Assembly (NCBI GenBank): GCA_016081115.2
Contig: CM071930.1
Location: forward strand, 42,507,335 to 42,571,334
Source of the DNA: Rehmannia glutinosa
Lineage: Eukaryota > Streptophyta > Magnoliopsida > Lamiales > Orobanchaceae
DNA: 64,000 nucleotides
Direction: 5' to 3'
In this document: piece by piece, positions 44,201-54,901 of the stretch
How the letters are laid out: each line of letters begins with the position of its first letter
Position numbering within the stretch: position 1 is the stretch's first letter
Notes under the pieces: model-generated
Database searches by the model: none
What the model was told of the DNA's origin: nothing
What the model saw: the letters and a program-made list of their open reading frames with translations, nothing else
Translations under genes and position numbers: made by a program

Positions 44201-45590
44201 CCAAATGATTATGATTTTGACGCCGCATGGCCATCACCCGCAACGAAAGAATCACCAAGTCCACGAAGTGTTCAAAGCATTATTCGGCGAGATTGAACGG
44301 ATGGAGAGGCATCGAGGCCTCTATGGACATGCGATCGACAACAGAGATGCCAATCTCACCGCTGATTTAAGAGGCATAACAGTCCGGATTAGGGAATGGT
44401 GGCAACAAAGAAGAAAACAATGCGTGTGGAACAAGTTAGATACTTCAGACATTGTTCAACAAGTCAGGTATGGAGAGCCGAAAATGCCGATGCAAAAACG
44501 AAGCCGAGAGAGCATATTGAGCACATGCATGAAGCTCACATTGCCGAGATAAAGTCAGCTGCGTGAGCAAAACAAGAGTGATCTACAAATTTGGAAGAGA
44601 CCATGAATACAAAATTCAGCCTTCTCATGGCCGAGATGAAGCCGATTTCAAAGAGAGTCCAACGCTACTCGATCCGACTTTCGTCTTTGCATACTCTGCT
44701 GCAGACTCAAGACAGAACTCTACCATCGCAGGCTTGACTTCCGCGCTTGCAAGTCTGTTTCAGCGTTCCTCTCTCCTTTGATGATGCCAAAAAGGGGGAA
44801 GAGGAATACCTAAAGGCAAGGGGATCCTCAAGATGAGAAGGAATGAGCAAACACGAAGGGAAAATCACCGAGGAAGTGTTGAGACAAAAGAAAGGAAAGC
44901 TTGTTGAGGGGAAGGATCGACGGATGTGACCTTGATGATTGCACAAACCCCCAACAAGGTCTTGTCACAAATGACATTATCAAAAACTCCTCAGTGACTC
45001 GCCACTCCAACACTCTGCTATATCTATGGCCGAAAAGAGAAAACAATTGAAGCGGGATGAAGGAAGTGGAAGGAAGAATGGATGCCTGGATATGAACATC
45101 TTGAAAGAACATGGAGGCATTCCAAAGAGACAGAGACACTTATGCCATTTCGGATGTCGGGAGCCACGATCGCTTGATGAATTTAAAACGCCGCATCCAA
45201 GGATACTTTGCAAAAATGTCTATGGCTCAAGCTTGGGACTTGTATCTTGGGAAAAGGGTCTCACGTTATGTGAAGAAGGCGACAGCAAAGAGACTACCTA
45301 AGATCACTCTGCTGGTCACTCCGCCGTCACTCACCGGAAAGAAGAAGACCCCAAGACAATACACGCCCGCAGGTAGAGGAAAAGTAGTGGTGGAGGAAGA
45401 GGTTTGGACCTGGCCTCTCGCCTGAAAATATTGAATACGTAGATCCAGAAAGAAAGGAGGGATCTACTTTGGCTGGGCTTGACCAAGTAGCAAATTTGCA
45501 AGTGGCTAAAAGTAACGCTGAGTATGCAAAAAGAATAGAAGAAGAAAACAAGAGACAAACTCAGCTATGGGAGGAAAGACAGAAAGAATA
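41229..45590 (+). pseudogene. Long post-pol ORF of the plus-strand Sirevirus, env-position, unknown function
   Basis: It is colinear with 22112-17540. The N-terminal part is MAPTYDFVKLGKQIHTG (41229), then YVEEVAQFYVNAEIHDEGIK. It continues with the GVPLRHGKAFHVNKRMFRA-like segment (about 41890-41960) and a basic Lys/Pro part (42000-42330). Acidic and Ser/Thr-rich parts follow (42640-44200), with EIERMERHRG and LTADLRGITVRIREWWQQ at 44290-44410 matching IEKIERHQAS and LTTNLRGTVVQIREWSQQ of the other copy. The tail AQAWDLYLGK (45220) is followed by IEYVDPERKEG ... VANLQVAKSNAEYAKRIEEENKRQ, ending at TAA 45588-45590. It is broken into some ten frames in this assembly. I saw no definite transmembrane segment. 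Confidence 0.78.
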
Positions 45591-45967
45591 AGAAGAGATG
45601 AAGTCGCCCGAGGAAGGCATATGAAAAGAAAAAGAAGGCAAATGACGATGAGAAAAAGAGAAGAAGAGAAGAAGATCTTGAACAAGATGAAAGAAGGAGA
45701 TAAATAAGGAGATGAAGTGTTGCTTTGTCAACCCTTCGTGTATTTTATTATGTAAATACATACAATGTAAGTCTTCAAATAAAGTCAAATTCTTTATTTT
45801 CTATGTAGACAAATATGTGCTCGATACACCTTGTAAAATAATTGTGTAAAAGAACAAGAATGTTATGATCAATAAAAGGATTGATTCTCGCATACATTCT
45901 ATGTCAATACACTATCTCGTATGTATCTTTGTTGTTTGCATTTTTGAATGGTTTAAGTTTTGGCATC
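45591..45967. other. 3' untranslated part of the plus-strand Sirevirus
   Basis: Purine-rich sequence followed by AT-rich sequence before the PPT. No ORF. It corresponds to 17144-17540 of the other element. Confidence 0.4.
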
Positions 45968-45983
45968 ATCAAAAAAGGGAAAT
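45968..45983 (+). promoter_or_regulatory. Polypurine tract of the plus-strand Sirevirus
   Basis: The sequence 'aaaaaagggaaat' directly precedes TGTTAGG at 45984. Confidence 0.75.
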
Positions 45984-47562
45984 TGTTAGGAAAATTATTG
46001 TTTAGATTTTGATGAATGCCATGTAAAACTTAGAATAGAAAGTTGGCACCCCAATTCTTGTTGTAAAATGCATTGTAATAAATAGAGTCGGCCAAGCCGA
46101 GTTAAGTTAGCTACGCCCTAACATGCAAGAAGACAAATCAAGACTAGAAGGAAGACTCCGCCGCGAGACAAATGAGTATGGCAAAGAAGAGTAGACGAGA
46201 ACTCTATCAAGAAGCGGTGAGATGCACGGTGAGTGGAGTATCGATCAAGTCAACTCGAGAAAAGCCAAGTCTCAAGTTGAAGTGACAAGAGTCATCCAAT
46301 GATTGGAAGTCGACTCTAAGTCACCTGGGAAAGCAAAGAAATGCGCAAGTCGAGATAATCGTAAAAAGATCCGTTGCAAAGAAATCAAGAGAATTACTTA
46401 AACAAGTAATATCTCCATACCACCTTTCTCGGAGTGCTCAGTCCCACAAGCGTGCAAAAGGAATGAACCAATGGGAAGCACTACACCGTGTCAGAACTCT
46501 GAAAAGGTGAAAGAACAATTCATACGAGGAAATGGCAATTTCAAGGACTGCAACAAGACAAGCCAACGACCGCAAGTGACTTTCAAAAATAAGCCTATCT
46601 CTTCAACGGGCAAATTTTTGAAAGATCACTATAAAAGGCTGAGGAGTTTATTTGAGACATAAGAGACAAGAGACAAGTGACAAGCGACACAAGTCAAAGA
46701 CCTGAACCAAAAACGTTCACGCAATTATTAGAAAATCTGAAATAGTCTCAATCCTCAAGCCTACACTACGAAGAACATCAATCCAACACTCACCTGTGAA
46801 GGAAAGATAACTTCAATCGGTTGAAGAGGAAAATATCGAAAACAAGGGGTCTACATTCCACGAAGGATTGTAGAAAGGTTCAAGATCGAACCAAGTCTTA
46901 AGCTTTTGGAGGGCTTCGTGATCAAATCCAAAGAGCTTGAGCAAGTGAGTTGTAGTAGCAAGGCAAATGCCATGAAGAAGCCGAGTCGTGCGAGAAGCCA
47001 CCGAGTGATCAAGGCGTCTCGATCGAGTCCCAAAGGATCAAGTCACCGTGTGATCAAGGCTTGTATCCGGATCATACCACTTTGTATACGATCATTACCT
47101 AGTGGATTCCTCCAAGAGTTGGAGAAGAGAGGAGTAGAAGAATTACCCCATCTTCGAACCTCTATAAAATTTTATTGTGTCATTTACATTTCAAAGACTT
47201 TAATTCCTGCATTTTTAACTCGCTTATATCTCATGATAAATTTGTTATCCACTTGATAATTTATAAGTACTAAACCAAGCATTAAACTCTTGCTTAATCA
47301 AACTTAAGGGTGTTAAGTCTTCCGTTGAAAACAAAACCACAAATGAGTTAATTTAGAGCCAACAATGAGTTATTCCATCAACAAATTTCGATTGAGTCTG
47401 TTGAGAGACTAACTCTACTTGATTGACTAAATTGAATGTCCATCAAGACACACAATGTGTAGTATCAACTCGTATATTTAAAAGGACTAAATCGAAAATT
47501 TGGTAAGGTTTATTCAACCCCCCCCCCTCTAAACCTTACACTTACACCCCTTGGGACCTACA
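45984..47562 (+). repeat. 3' LTR of the plus-strand Sirevirus
   Basis: 1579 bp, TGTTAGGAAAATT to GACCTACA, with a TATA box at 46630-46636. It is nearly identical to the 5' LTR apart from small patches, which mostly contain CAG or CTG in one of the copies. Confidence 0.95.
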
Positions 47563-47567
47563 TTATA
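47563..47567. repeat. Target-site duplication TTATA, right copy
   Basis: It pairs with 33489-33493. Confidence 0.9.
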
Positions 47568-47653
47568 TATGTATATTTCGTATCTATGTATTATCTGATA
47601 AAATAATCCAATGTATAACTATTGTTGAAATGTCCGAAATATTCAAATGTTTG

Positions 47654-47706
<53 letters not shown>
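47654..47706. repeat. Compound (TA)n(TG)n microsatellite
   Basis: About nine TA units pass directly into about seventeen TG units. Confidence 0.97.
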
Positions 47707-47708
<2 letters not shown>

Positions 47709-47869
47709 GGGATGAAATCTCGTGTGGCAGTCTCTTACCGTCTGGCAGTATGGTTTGTTTCCATCCATCCACACCTTTATTCCATGGTCCAGATTGATAT
47801 TAAAAATAACTGATTTATCCATTAATTAATAGGTGGAAAGGGCATAATAGTAACTAGCAAAATGCAATA

Positions 47870-48512
47870 AATCACGCCCCTACAATCAAGTGATTGATTA
47901 ATATCATGTTTTCATAACTAAATTGTGCACCATTTTAATAGTTGAATTGTACACCATTTAATAATTGATTGTACACCATTTTATATCTAACATGCATCAT
48001 TGTATAACTAATTGTACATCATCTAAAAAGAACTATAAAGATAAAATGGTGTAGCCATCTTCCCATTTAATAACTCAATTGTACACCATTTTATATCTAA
48101 CAGTGCATCATTATATAACTAATTGTACATCATCTAAAAGAACTATAAAAGACAAAATGGTTAATGACGCCCTACAATCATGGATGTGATAAAGATCACG
48201 TTTCCATTTTGAATTATGCACCATTTTAATAGCTGAACTGTGCACCATTTAATTACTGATTGTGCACCATTTTATATCTAACAGTGCATAATTGTATAAC
48301 TAATTGTACATCATCTAAAAGAACTATAAAGAGAAAATGGTGTAACCACCTTCCCATAATGACGCCCTATAATCATAGATGTTATAAAGATCACGTTTCC
48401 ATAACTGAATTATGCACAATTTTAATAGCTGAATTGTGCACCATTTAATAATGGATTGTGCACCATTTTATATCTAACAGTGCATCATTGTATAACTAAT
48501 TGTACATCATTG
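47870..48512 (+). repeat. Tandem array of about 180-bp units, 3-4 copies
   Basis: Units start near 47911, 48064 (5'-shortened), 48208 and 48391. Each contains 'ttgtgcaccattttaatag', 'ccattttatatctaac', 'gtgcatcattgtataacta' and 'ttgtacatcatctaaaag'. The spacer 'atgacgccctacaatcat...gatcacgttt' separates the later units. Within each unit the motif 'tgtRcaccatttta' is itself repeated. The array ends abruptly at 48510 where the next repeat begins. No coding content. Confidence 0.85.
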
Positions 48513-51500
48513 TGAGTAAACCGCAATTGAATGAAAATCACTTAAACAGAAATAAATCAACAGTCTAAACCCATGATATGAAACTCCAAGCGAAAAGAGT
48601 CTAATGCACCGGAATTAAAATAAACACGAGTACAAATTACATCTTAAAGTCTGGTGGTATTCGAATACAACCCAATAGATTATCTGAATTAACTTACAGT
48701 CCAAACAGAAATAAAATGAAGGAGTCCAACAACAAATAAAAGTAAAAGGAAATGTCGCTCCACATCACTAATAGGGATTCAATCTGTAGTAGGTTCGATG
48801 TCTTCAGCGTACTCTTCATCTAAAGGTTAGAAAACAGGATGGAGTGAGACAAAAATCTCAGTGGATGGGGTGATCGTGTGCAAGTGTGGCGATATATATA
48901 GTTAACGCGAGAAAATGGTTGTATGAAAACGCGTGTGGTATGATGCATGATTTCACACATAGCCCACAAGCATCGTGATAAATATGTATTAAGTAATATA
49001 TTTATAAAGTTTAAGAAATAGTTCGTGGTCACACAGGCACGATGATTCAAGCAAGACAGGAGGATTGCGTACTGAAGTGTAGCGCCAATCCCATGCAAGA
49101 CAATTAGTGGTTGCGTACTGAAGTGTAGCGCCAACCCATGCATTACAAGTAGCGGTTGCGTACTAAAGTGTAGCGCCAACCAAACGTTCCGATCAACTCC
49201 GGAATCGTGTGAATCAGACAGCGATTCCTTCGTTCTTCCTTGTAATTCCCCGTTAATGATGGTCCAAGACCTGTCACCTTATCGCTCCATAGGCAAAGAC
49301 AAAATCCACGTTGGAGCTAGCAAGGCTCGGATTCGTCATAATCATGATTATACCTCAAGTACTACGACCCGCTTCCCTTGGACAAACTTCGTCCCTCGCC
49401 TGCGGGATTAGGGCGATGGGGCCTAAGAGTGGAATAGCAGCCGAGCTGCCCGGTTCCATCCCCGACGTATCCATTCGATTGTGAGCTCGACACACCAAGT
49501 TGACTCAGCAAGAAATTAAATACACGTTCGGGTAGTCAACCAGCAATGAGTATATTGATTCGGAAGCGCTTCATGGAAAGTTTTGAAAATCGCGAGTGGT
49601 AATTATGACATTGGTGGAGTTATTTGGATGAAGATGATTATCGGAAGGATAAGCAATCTTCGATATCTTGAAAGATTAGGTGGAACATAAGTCCGTTATT
49701 GATTCAAAATTGCAAGACGAGGAAATTGCCTCACGATCGGGTTTTAATCGGTCAAGATGATCCGATAAGTCAAGGGGTTTTGAGAAAATAAAATATTTTA
49801 ATTAATGATTAAAGTCAGAGGGTCCAGGGCTGTTTTAGTAAATGGAAAATAATTTAAGTTAGGTTCTTTATAAAAAGAAAATTTACAATTAGCCCCGTTT
49901 TGTAAAAACCAATACTTTTGGGGTTAAAAATTGAATAAATAAATATCCCGACCTTGAAAAATTATGAGGTCAGTTCCTAAAATCTCTAAATTATTTTGAG
50001 ATTCAGGTTTTTAAAGTTTTGAGGTCGAGGTTTTATAAAATTCTCACATTGGCCCCAAATTTGTTAAAATTGTCATTTCGGGCTCTAAGTTTAAAATAAT
50101 TGGAACTCACAAACCGGAAGGGCTTTTAATGTGATTCCAGTTGTAAAATGTCACTAAGGTCAGTGGAATATTGGGACAAAAACAGTTTTTAAAAGAAGCA
50201 AGTATAGGTCCCTTAACTTTTGAAAATCTCATTTTTGTCTCATTTTGAAATAATTGCCTTTAAAGCTTTTCGGGGTCCGATTGTTATGAAATTTGAACCT
50301 TGGGTCCAAGATATAATTAAGTTATAGTTAAATTAGTATTTCAAAGTGCATGGGCTGCATAAGTCCTGGAAATTTCATTTGGGTCCTCAAGTTTAATCAT
50401 TTACAATTCGTTCAATTTTAGTAAAATTACTTTCCAAGCTCTAAACACTTGGATTTTTGGAATACATTTAAAATATGTCATTTCCAGTCCCTTAAGAGTT
50501 AAAATTTCAAATTTTAAAATTAAGGTCTGGTACATTTTCAAAAATTACAAAGTAGCCCTTAAACTTCTCCAATTTTACAATCTAGTCCTTGGGCTTTTAA
50601 AGGTTGATTTTATTTATCTTAAAACTCTTAAAACTTTATTAAAATGTCCAAAAGTCATTTTTGAACCTGGGTACAGTCCCAAAATTCGAAATTTGCAGAG
50701 GGGTCCCTTAAGTTCTATTTTCTTGAAATTAAGTCCACCAACTTTCCATTTTTGCATTTTAAGTCCAAAAATTGAAATTTAATCAATTATGCTCGACTTG
50801 TCCAGGTTATAAATCATTCAAAACATAGATTTCAAGAGTCATACACATGCATATCCTTCTCATACAAAATTTCATCAAGTATAACAATAAAGTGTGCATG
50901 TATGCCCTATTTTTTGATAAATCGCATTTTTGAGCAACACTTGAGAATTTTTCCAACTTGATACAAGAAAATAGCATGAAATACATAATATATATCTCAA
51001 GTGCTCAAAATCAAAATACTACATGCATTTTTAAATAAAACACCTGGAAGCTGAAATAATTTTTCCACCCACCTCGTAATAGTTTCTCGGGTTGATCTAA
51101 AATATAGTCTCAAAAATTGAATTTTTCCTTCAAGCCTCTAACCTCAACTTGAGATGATATAGGTCAGCCCCTAAACTCCAAAAATTCATATTCTTGAGTC
51201 AAAATTTAATTCTTCATGTTATCAAGAGGAAAATACTAAAACTATAATTTTCTCACCTTAATAATGTGTAGTCTTGAATTTTCTCTTCAAGCTTGTAGTC
51301 AAATCTAAGTCTCTAATTCTTCAAGAAATTCCTCTGGGATTACCTCAATAAGGAAATATTCACTAAGGTTAGAATATAGAGGAGGAGTTTAGAATTTAAG
51401 AATATGAGATGGAGATGAAAACAAGAAATTCCTCTTACCTTTTTTTTTCTTTTGTGAGGAGGTATCGGCCGTGGAGAGTAATTATGGAGAGGAATTTTTT

Positions 51501-52431
51501 TTTTTTTGTTCAAGTGAGGATGTTGGAAGATTGTAACTGATAGAATGGAAAAATGAGGCAAATTCCCCCCTCAAATTAGATTGGCTGAAAGCATGGTTGT
51601 AGGGTGATTTGTTTTTTTTTTTTTTCTTTTCCTTGTCTTTTGGTGTTTGTTTATGCAATGGGTAGGGATTGTAGATAAAAACAACTAATGATTCCTTTCC
51701 TACATGTGCTATGGCCGAAAGCAAAGGAGGAGTGGAAGAATTGAATTGTTTTTTTTTTCTTTACTTTGTTAAAGTTAAGAATATTAAATGAAGTGGTGTA
51801 ATAAACAAAATAAAAGTTGAATGTTTCCTTATCTTGTTTCTCGCCATTGTGGACGTCCAACAATTCCTTTTTTTTGTTTTTGTTTTTTGTTTTTGTTTTT
51901 TTTATACTCATAATATATCTTATTGGGAGATACAAAATAGAAATATAATAATAATAATAAAAGAGTTAATTTTTGCATTTTTTTGAAATAAGACATAAGA
52001 TGGTGAAATTTTGTTTTCTTTTCTTTTATAAAATTTGAGGAAAATAAAATGTATTGGTATTCATAAATAATTATTTGGAAGTTTTAAAATTAAGGATGTA
52101 AAATATCAAAGGTGTATTTCAAAAGAAATAAATTGGAAGTTGGTTGAGAATGTATTATAGAATAAAGTGAAATATTTGAATAGGGATTGGAATATACTCC
52201 TAATTTATCGAGGGTCCAATATTTCTAAAGTCGTAGTCATTCGATCAAGTATTAATACTAGAGGAGAATATAAAATTTCTAAGCTCAAAAATGCGAAATG
52301 CGTAATTGGCGTTGGAAGAAATAAATAATAGTAGAGTCGCGTATCATTAATAATAGGTTTATGATACATATCCGAATAAATAATCACTACATAACACCGT
52401 ATCTCACGTTGTTAAAATCCGGGGCCTCACA
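48511..52431 (-). mobile_element. Long noncoding LTR- or LARD-like segment
   Basis: In minus sense it begins TGTGAGGCCCCGG (52431), a start typical of long plant LTRs, and could end near TGTGAG (48511) on the plus strand. The 3.9 kb has no coding motif and consists of low-complexity prose such as 'aaagtccttgggc' and 'cccttaacttt'. The right flank (atata) and left flank (atcat) do not form a convincing target duplication, so the left boundary is uncertain. It could be a solo LTR or part of a large retrotransposon derivative. Confidence 0.35.
49062..49182. repeat. Three tandem 45-47-bp units, each foldable
   Basis: Units at 49062-49108, 49109-49153 and 49154-49182 (partial) share 'gcgtact(g/a)aagtgtagcgcc'. 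Each unit core is flanked by complementary ends: GGATTG...CAATCC in the first, GGTTG...CAACC in the other two. Confidence 0.75.
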
Positions 52432-53007
52432 ATATATAATTGTAAAAAGATTCAAATTATATACATAATTTAAATATTATATTGTCCATACTTTTTTGAA
52501 TATATAATAAGTAAATACTCATTACATAAAAGAAATGCTATTTATTTGTTCTATTACATACTTATGTTATATTTATTTGTTATTATCAAACATTAATCTT
52601 TTATGTTATAAGATAATTTCTCAAATAATCATGATTTGAGTAGAATAATATTGTTATCGAGAAATCAAATAATACCCAGAATGTATTTATTAAATTATGT
52701 ATATAGCAATTCATTGGTATAAGTTTCAACTATGTCCCAATTGAACTAATTTAATTTAGTTGTCAAAAATTATTAAGTAACATATAATTTTTAAAGTTTT
52801 AGACAACTCAACAAATATTTTCAATAGGTGTATAAACTTGCTTCAATTATATAATCAATTTGTTTCCTTTATTTTTTTCAACAAGTATCATCCTGCAACC
52901 ATTTCCCAATTTGATGGACATGGTCAGGATGGGACTTGAGATACCTACCTTGCCTATATCAATTTTTTAATATCTAAATTATACAATATTTTATTATATT
53001 ACACTTT
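52432..53007. other. AT-rich noncoding sequence
   Basis: No ORF or element start is visible. It may be the body of the Helitron-like element that ends at 53032. Confidence 0.3.
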
Positions 53008-53031
53008 GTGCATCGCACGGGCGATATCCTA

Positions 53032-53032
<1 letters not shown>
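53008..53032 (+). mobile_element. Helitron-like 3' terminus
   Basis: A short hairpin (GTGC-atc-GCAC, 53008-53018, extendable by T-G pairs) lies about 10 bases before CTAG (53029-53032), which is followed by T. A hairpin shortly upstream of CTRR, inserted before T, is the Helitron 3' signature, and 'gtgcatcgcacggg' is common at plant Helitron ends. I could not find the TC start. Confidence 0.4.

Positions 53033-53033
<1 letters not shown>

Positions 53034-53077
<44 letters not shown>
53034..53077. repeat. (TA)n microsatellite
   Basis: About 22 TA units between the Helitron-like end and the dispersed AT-rich repeat. Confidence 0.95.
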
Positions 53078-53078
<1 letters not shown>

Positions 53079-53081
<3 letters not shown>

Positions 53082-53577
53082 AGAGACTATTCTAAAAATA
53101 GTAACCAAATATTTTTTCCGCCCATTTCTACTTTCTAAAAAAAGCAACAAAATTTATTCTAAAAAATGTAATAAAAATCTATGGAAAATAATAATTAATA
53201 AATATTTGTGATTTTATTATTTAAGTAGTCAATTTTCTTTTAATAAATTACTTTTTAAAATTATATAAAAAATAAAGTTTTTTAAATTAGGTTTCCAAAT
53301 ATGTATGTGTACTTTATTATTATTACTATATATATATATATAATTTTATTTTTGTAAATTTAATAACTTTTTCGTTTTAGATCTATTTTGACGTACAATA
53401 TAACTAATTAATTGTTTTTTTTTTACGATCTTCGGTTTGACACCGACATTGCATATATATAATAAAAAATAAACATAATATAAAAAGATATAAGATATAT
53501 TTACTCATTATTTTATAATGTACTTTATATATTATGCATTCGGGCTATTAAACAACAACTTGGATATTCATGTATTG
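53079..53577 (+). repeat. AT-rich dispersed repeat, copy 2
   Basis: It is homologous to 32377-32812 over its whole length, including 'gagagactattct', 'aatagtaacca', 'cgcccattt', 'acgtacaatat' and 'attcgggctatt'. It is interrupted at about 53577 by an LTR-like start. Confidence 0.65.
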
Positions 53578-54747
53578 TAAGACCCCACTTTTGGATAAAT
53601 GTGTAATATTTATAAATAATATTTTAGTATCAAGCTTAGTTTTGTGTCTTTATTATTTTTGCGTAATATTTTAAATTCAATTTTATCATTGTAGTATTTA
53701 ATATTCAATTGATATTCCTTTAGGTTAGTGATCCTTGTTTCGTCCTCGGGTTAATTATTCAGTATTTTAATTGGATAGATCCTAATGTATTCGGACAATT
53801 TAGGATTACAAATCGATTAGTTGCGATTTATTGGAGTAACTAAATATGGAAAATACGCCATATTAAGAATTAATCAGACCATCGTTAAGGGAAATTGTTG
53901 AACCATTGAATTTTTAGAAATTATGTTTCCTTAAGAATTAACTAATTGTGTCATTATATTGGGATTTTTTTTAAATTATTGAGATCGATTTATGTTCTTT
54001 GGGAATAGTGTTTAGTTAAGCCTAAATTTGGTATATTGGAATTATAATTAGTTCCAAGCTCATGTTAAAAAGATTATTCCAACTTTGTAATTATTTCCTT
54101 GACCGGATTTAATCTTGAATTTGAAATCAAAGCCTAATTCATTTTTTAACTAAATTCTTGATAAAAGTGTTTCGGCTAGCTTAGCCTATTTATCTAGTAT
54201 TCTTTTTTTCTTTCTCAAATTACCTAATGTAATAAATCACGAGCTGACTAATCATATATATATATATATATACACACACTTGTATTTATACATAGAATAT
54301 AAAAAAAAAAGTATGAGATATTTTATAGATATTATAAGCAAACCACTCCACCCTTCCACCACCTAATCAATTAGGATACACGTAGAAACACACTCACATA
54401 CACTAATACTAAAAAAAATGTTATATATATCTAATATGCAGACAACTGATGTGTGTGTATATATATAACTAAAAAATACACTATATATATATATATTTAA
54501 TACATACACCGTCGCCTTAATCCAATTGGGTTGATATATCTGCAAACACACTTACTCATAAGCAAAATGAAATAAGAATAGAGGAGCATTCAGCGGGAAA
54601 CGAGGGAAGAAAAGAGAAAAAGGGAAAAGTGGTAAGTGCTTTCATTTCGTGATTTTGAGTTAAAACTAGTTTTATCCTTTATCATTTGCTATATAATTAG
54701 TGTTTAATAAAATGAAATTAAGTGGACATCAATTGATATCAATTACC
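53578..54747 (+). other. LTR-like start inside the dispersed repeat, end not found
   Basis: TGTAAGACCCCACTTTT begins within the dispersed repeat: the other copy continues past this point without it. TGTAAG-CCCC starts are common for plant gypsy LTRs. The right end could not be placed. The stretch is AT-rich, has no ORF, and includes short TA runs near 54255 and 54480. Confidence 0.35.
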
Positions 54748-54901
54748 GGGTAAGTAGATGCTACCCACTTGGGTAGCTACTCAACTGGGTTCTATACCGT
54801 TAGATCAACACATACACACACATCCACATGGGTGTGTGTTAATCCAATGGTATAGAACTCAGTTGGGTAGCTACCCAAGTGGGTAGCATCGACTAACCCC
54901 T
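54748..54901. mobile_element. Foldback MITE-like element
   Basis: Two arms of about 60 bp are inverted copies of each other with few mismatches. The left arm is 'gatgctacccacttgggtag' ... 'ggttctatacc', and the right arm is the reverse complement ending 'gggtagcatcgac'. The centre holds (ca)n/(tg)n. The size of about 150 bp fits a short MITE. A clear target duplication is not visible, so the superfamily is open. Confidence 0.75.

Larger units (their letters stand above)
33494..47562 (+). mobile_element. Complete Sirevirus-like Ty1/copia element, plus strand
   Basis: A 14.07-kb element with LTRs of 1577 and 1579 bp, PBS, gag, protease, integrase, RT, RNase H, a 4.4-kb post-pol ORF, PPT, and perfect TTATA target duplications. 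The order and wording match the minus-strand element at 15598-31326, but the two are diverged and belong to different subfamilies. The coding regions look shattered into short frames. Many of the breaks sit at CAG/CTG sites and may be sequencing errors rather than true decay (see findings). Confidence 0.93.
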
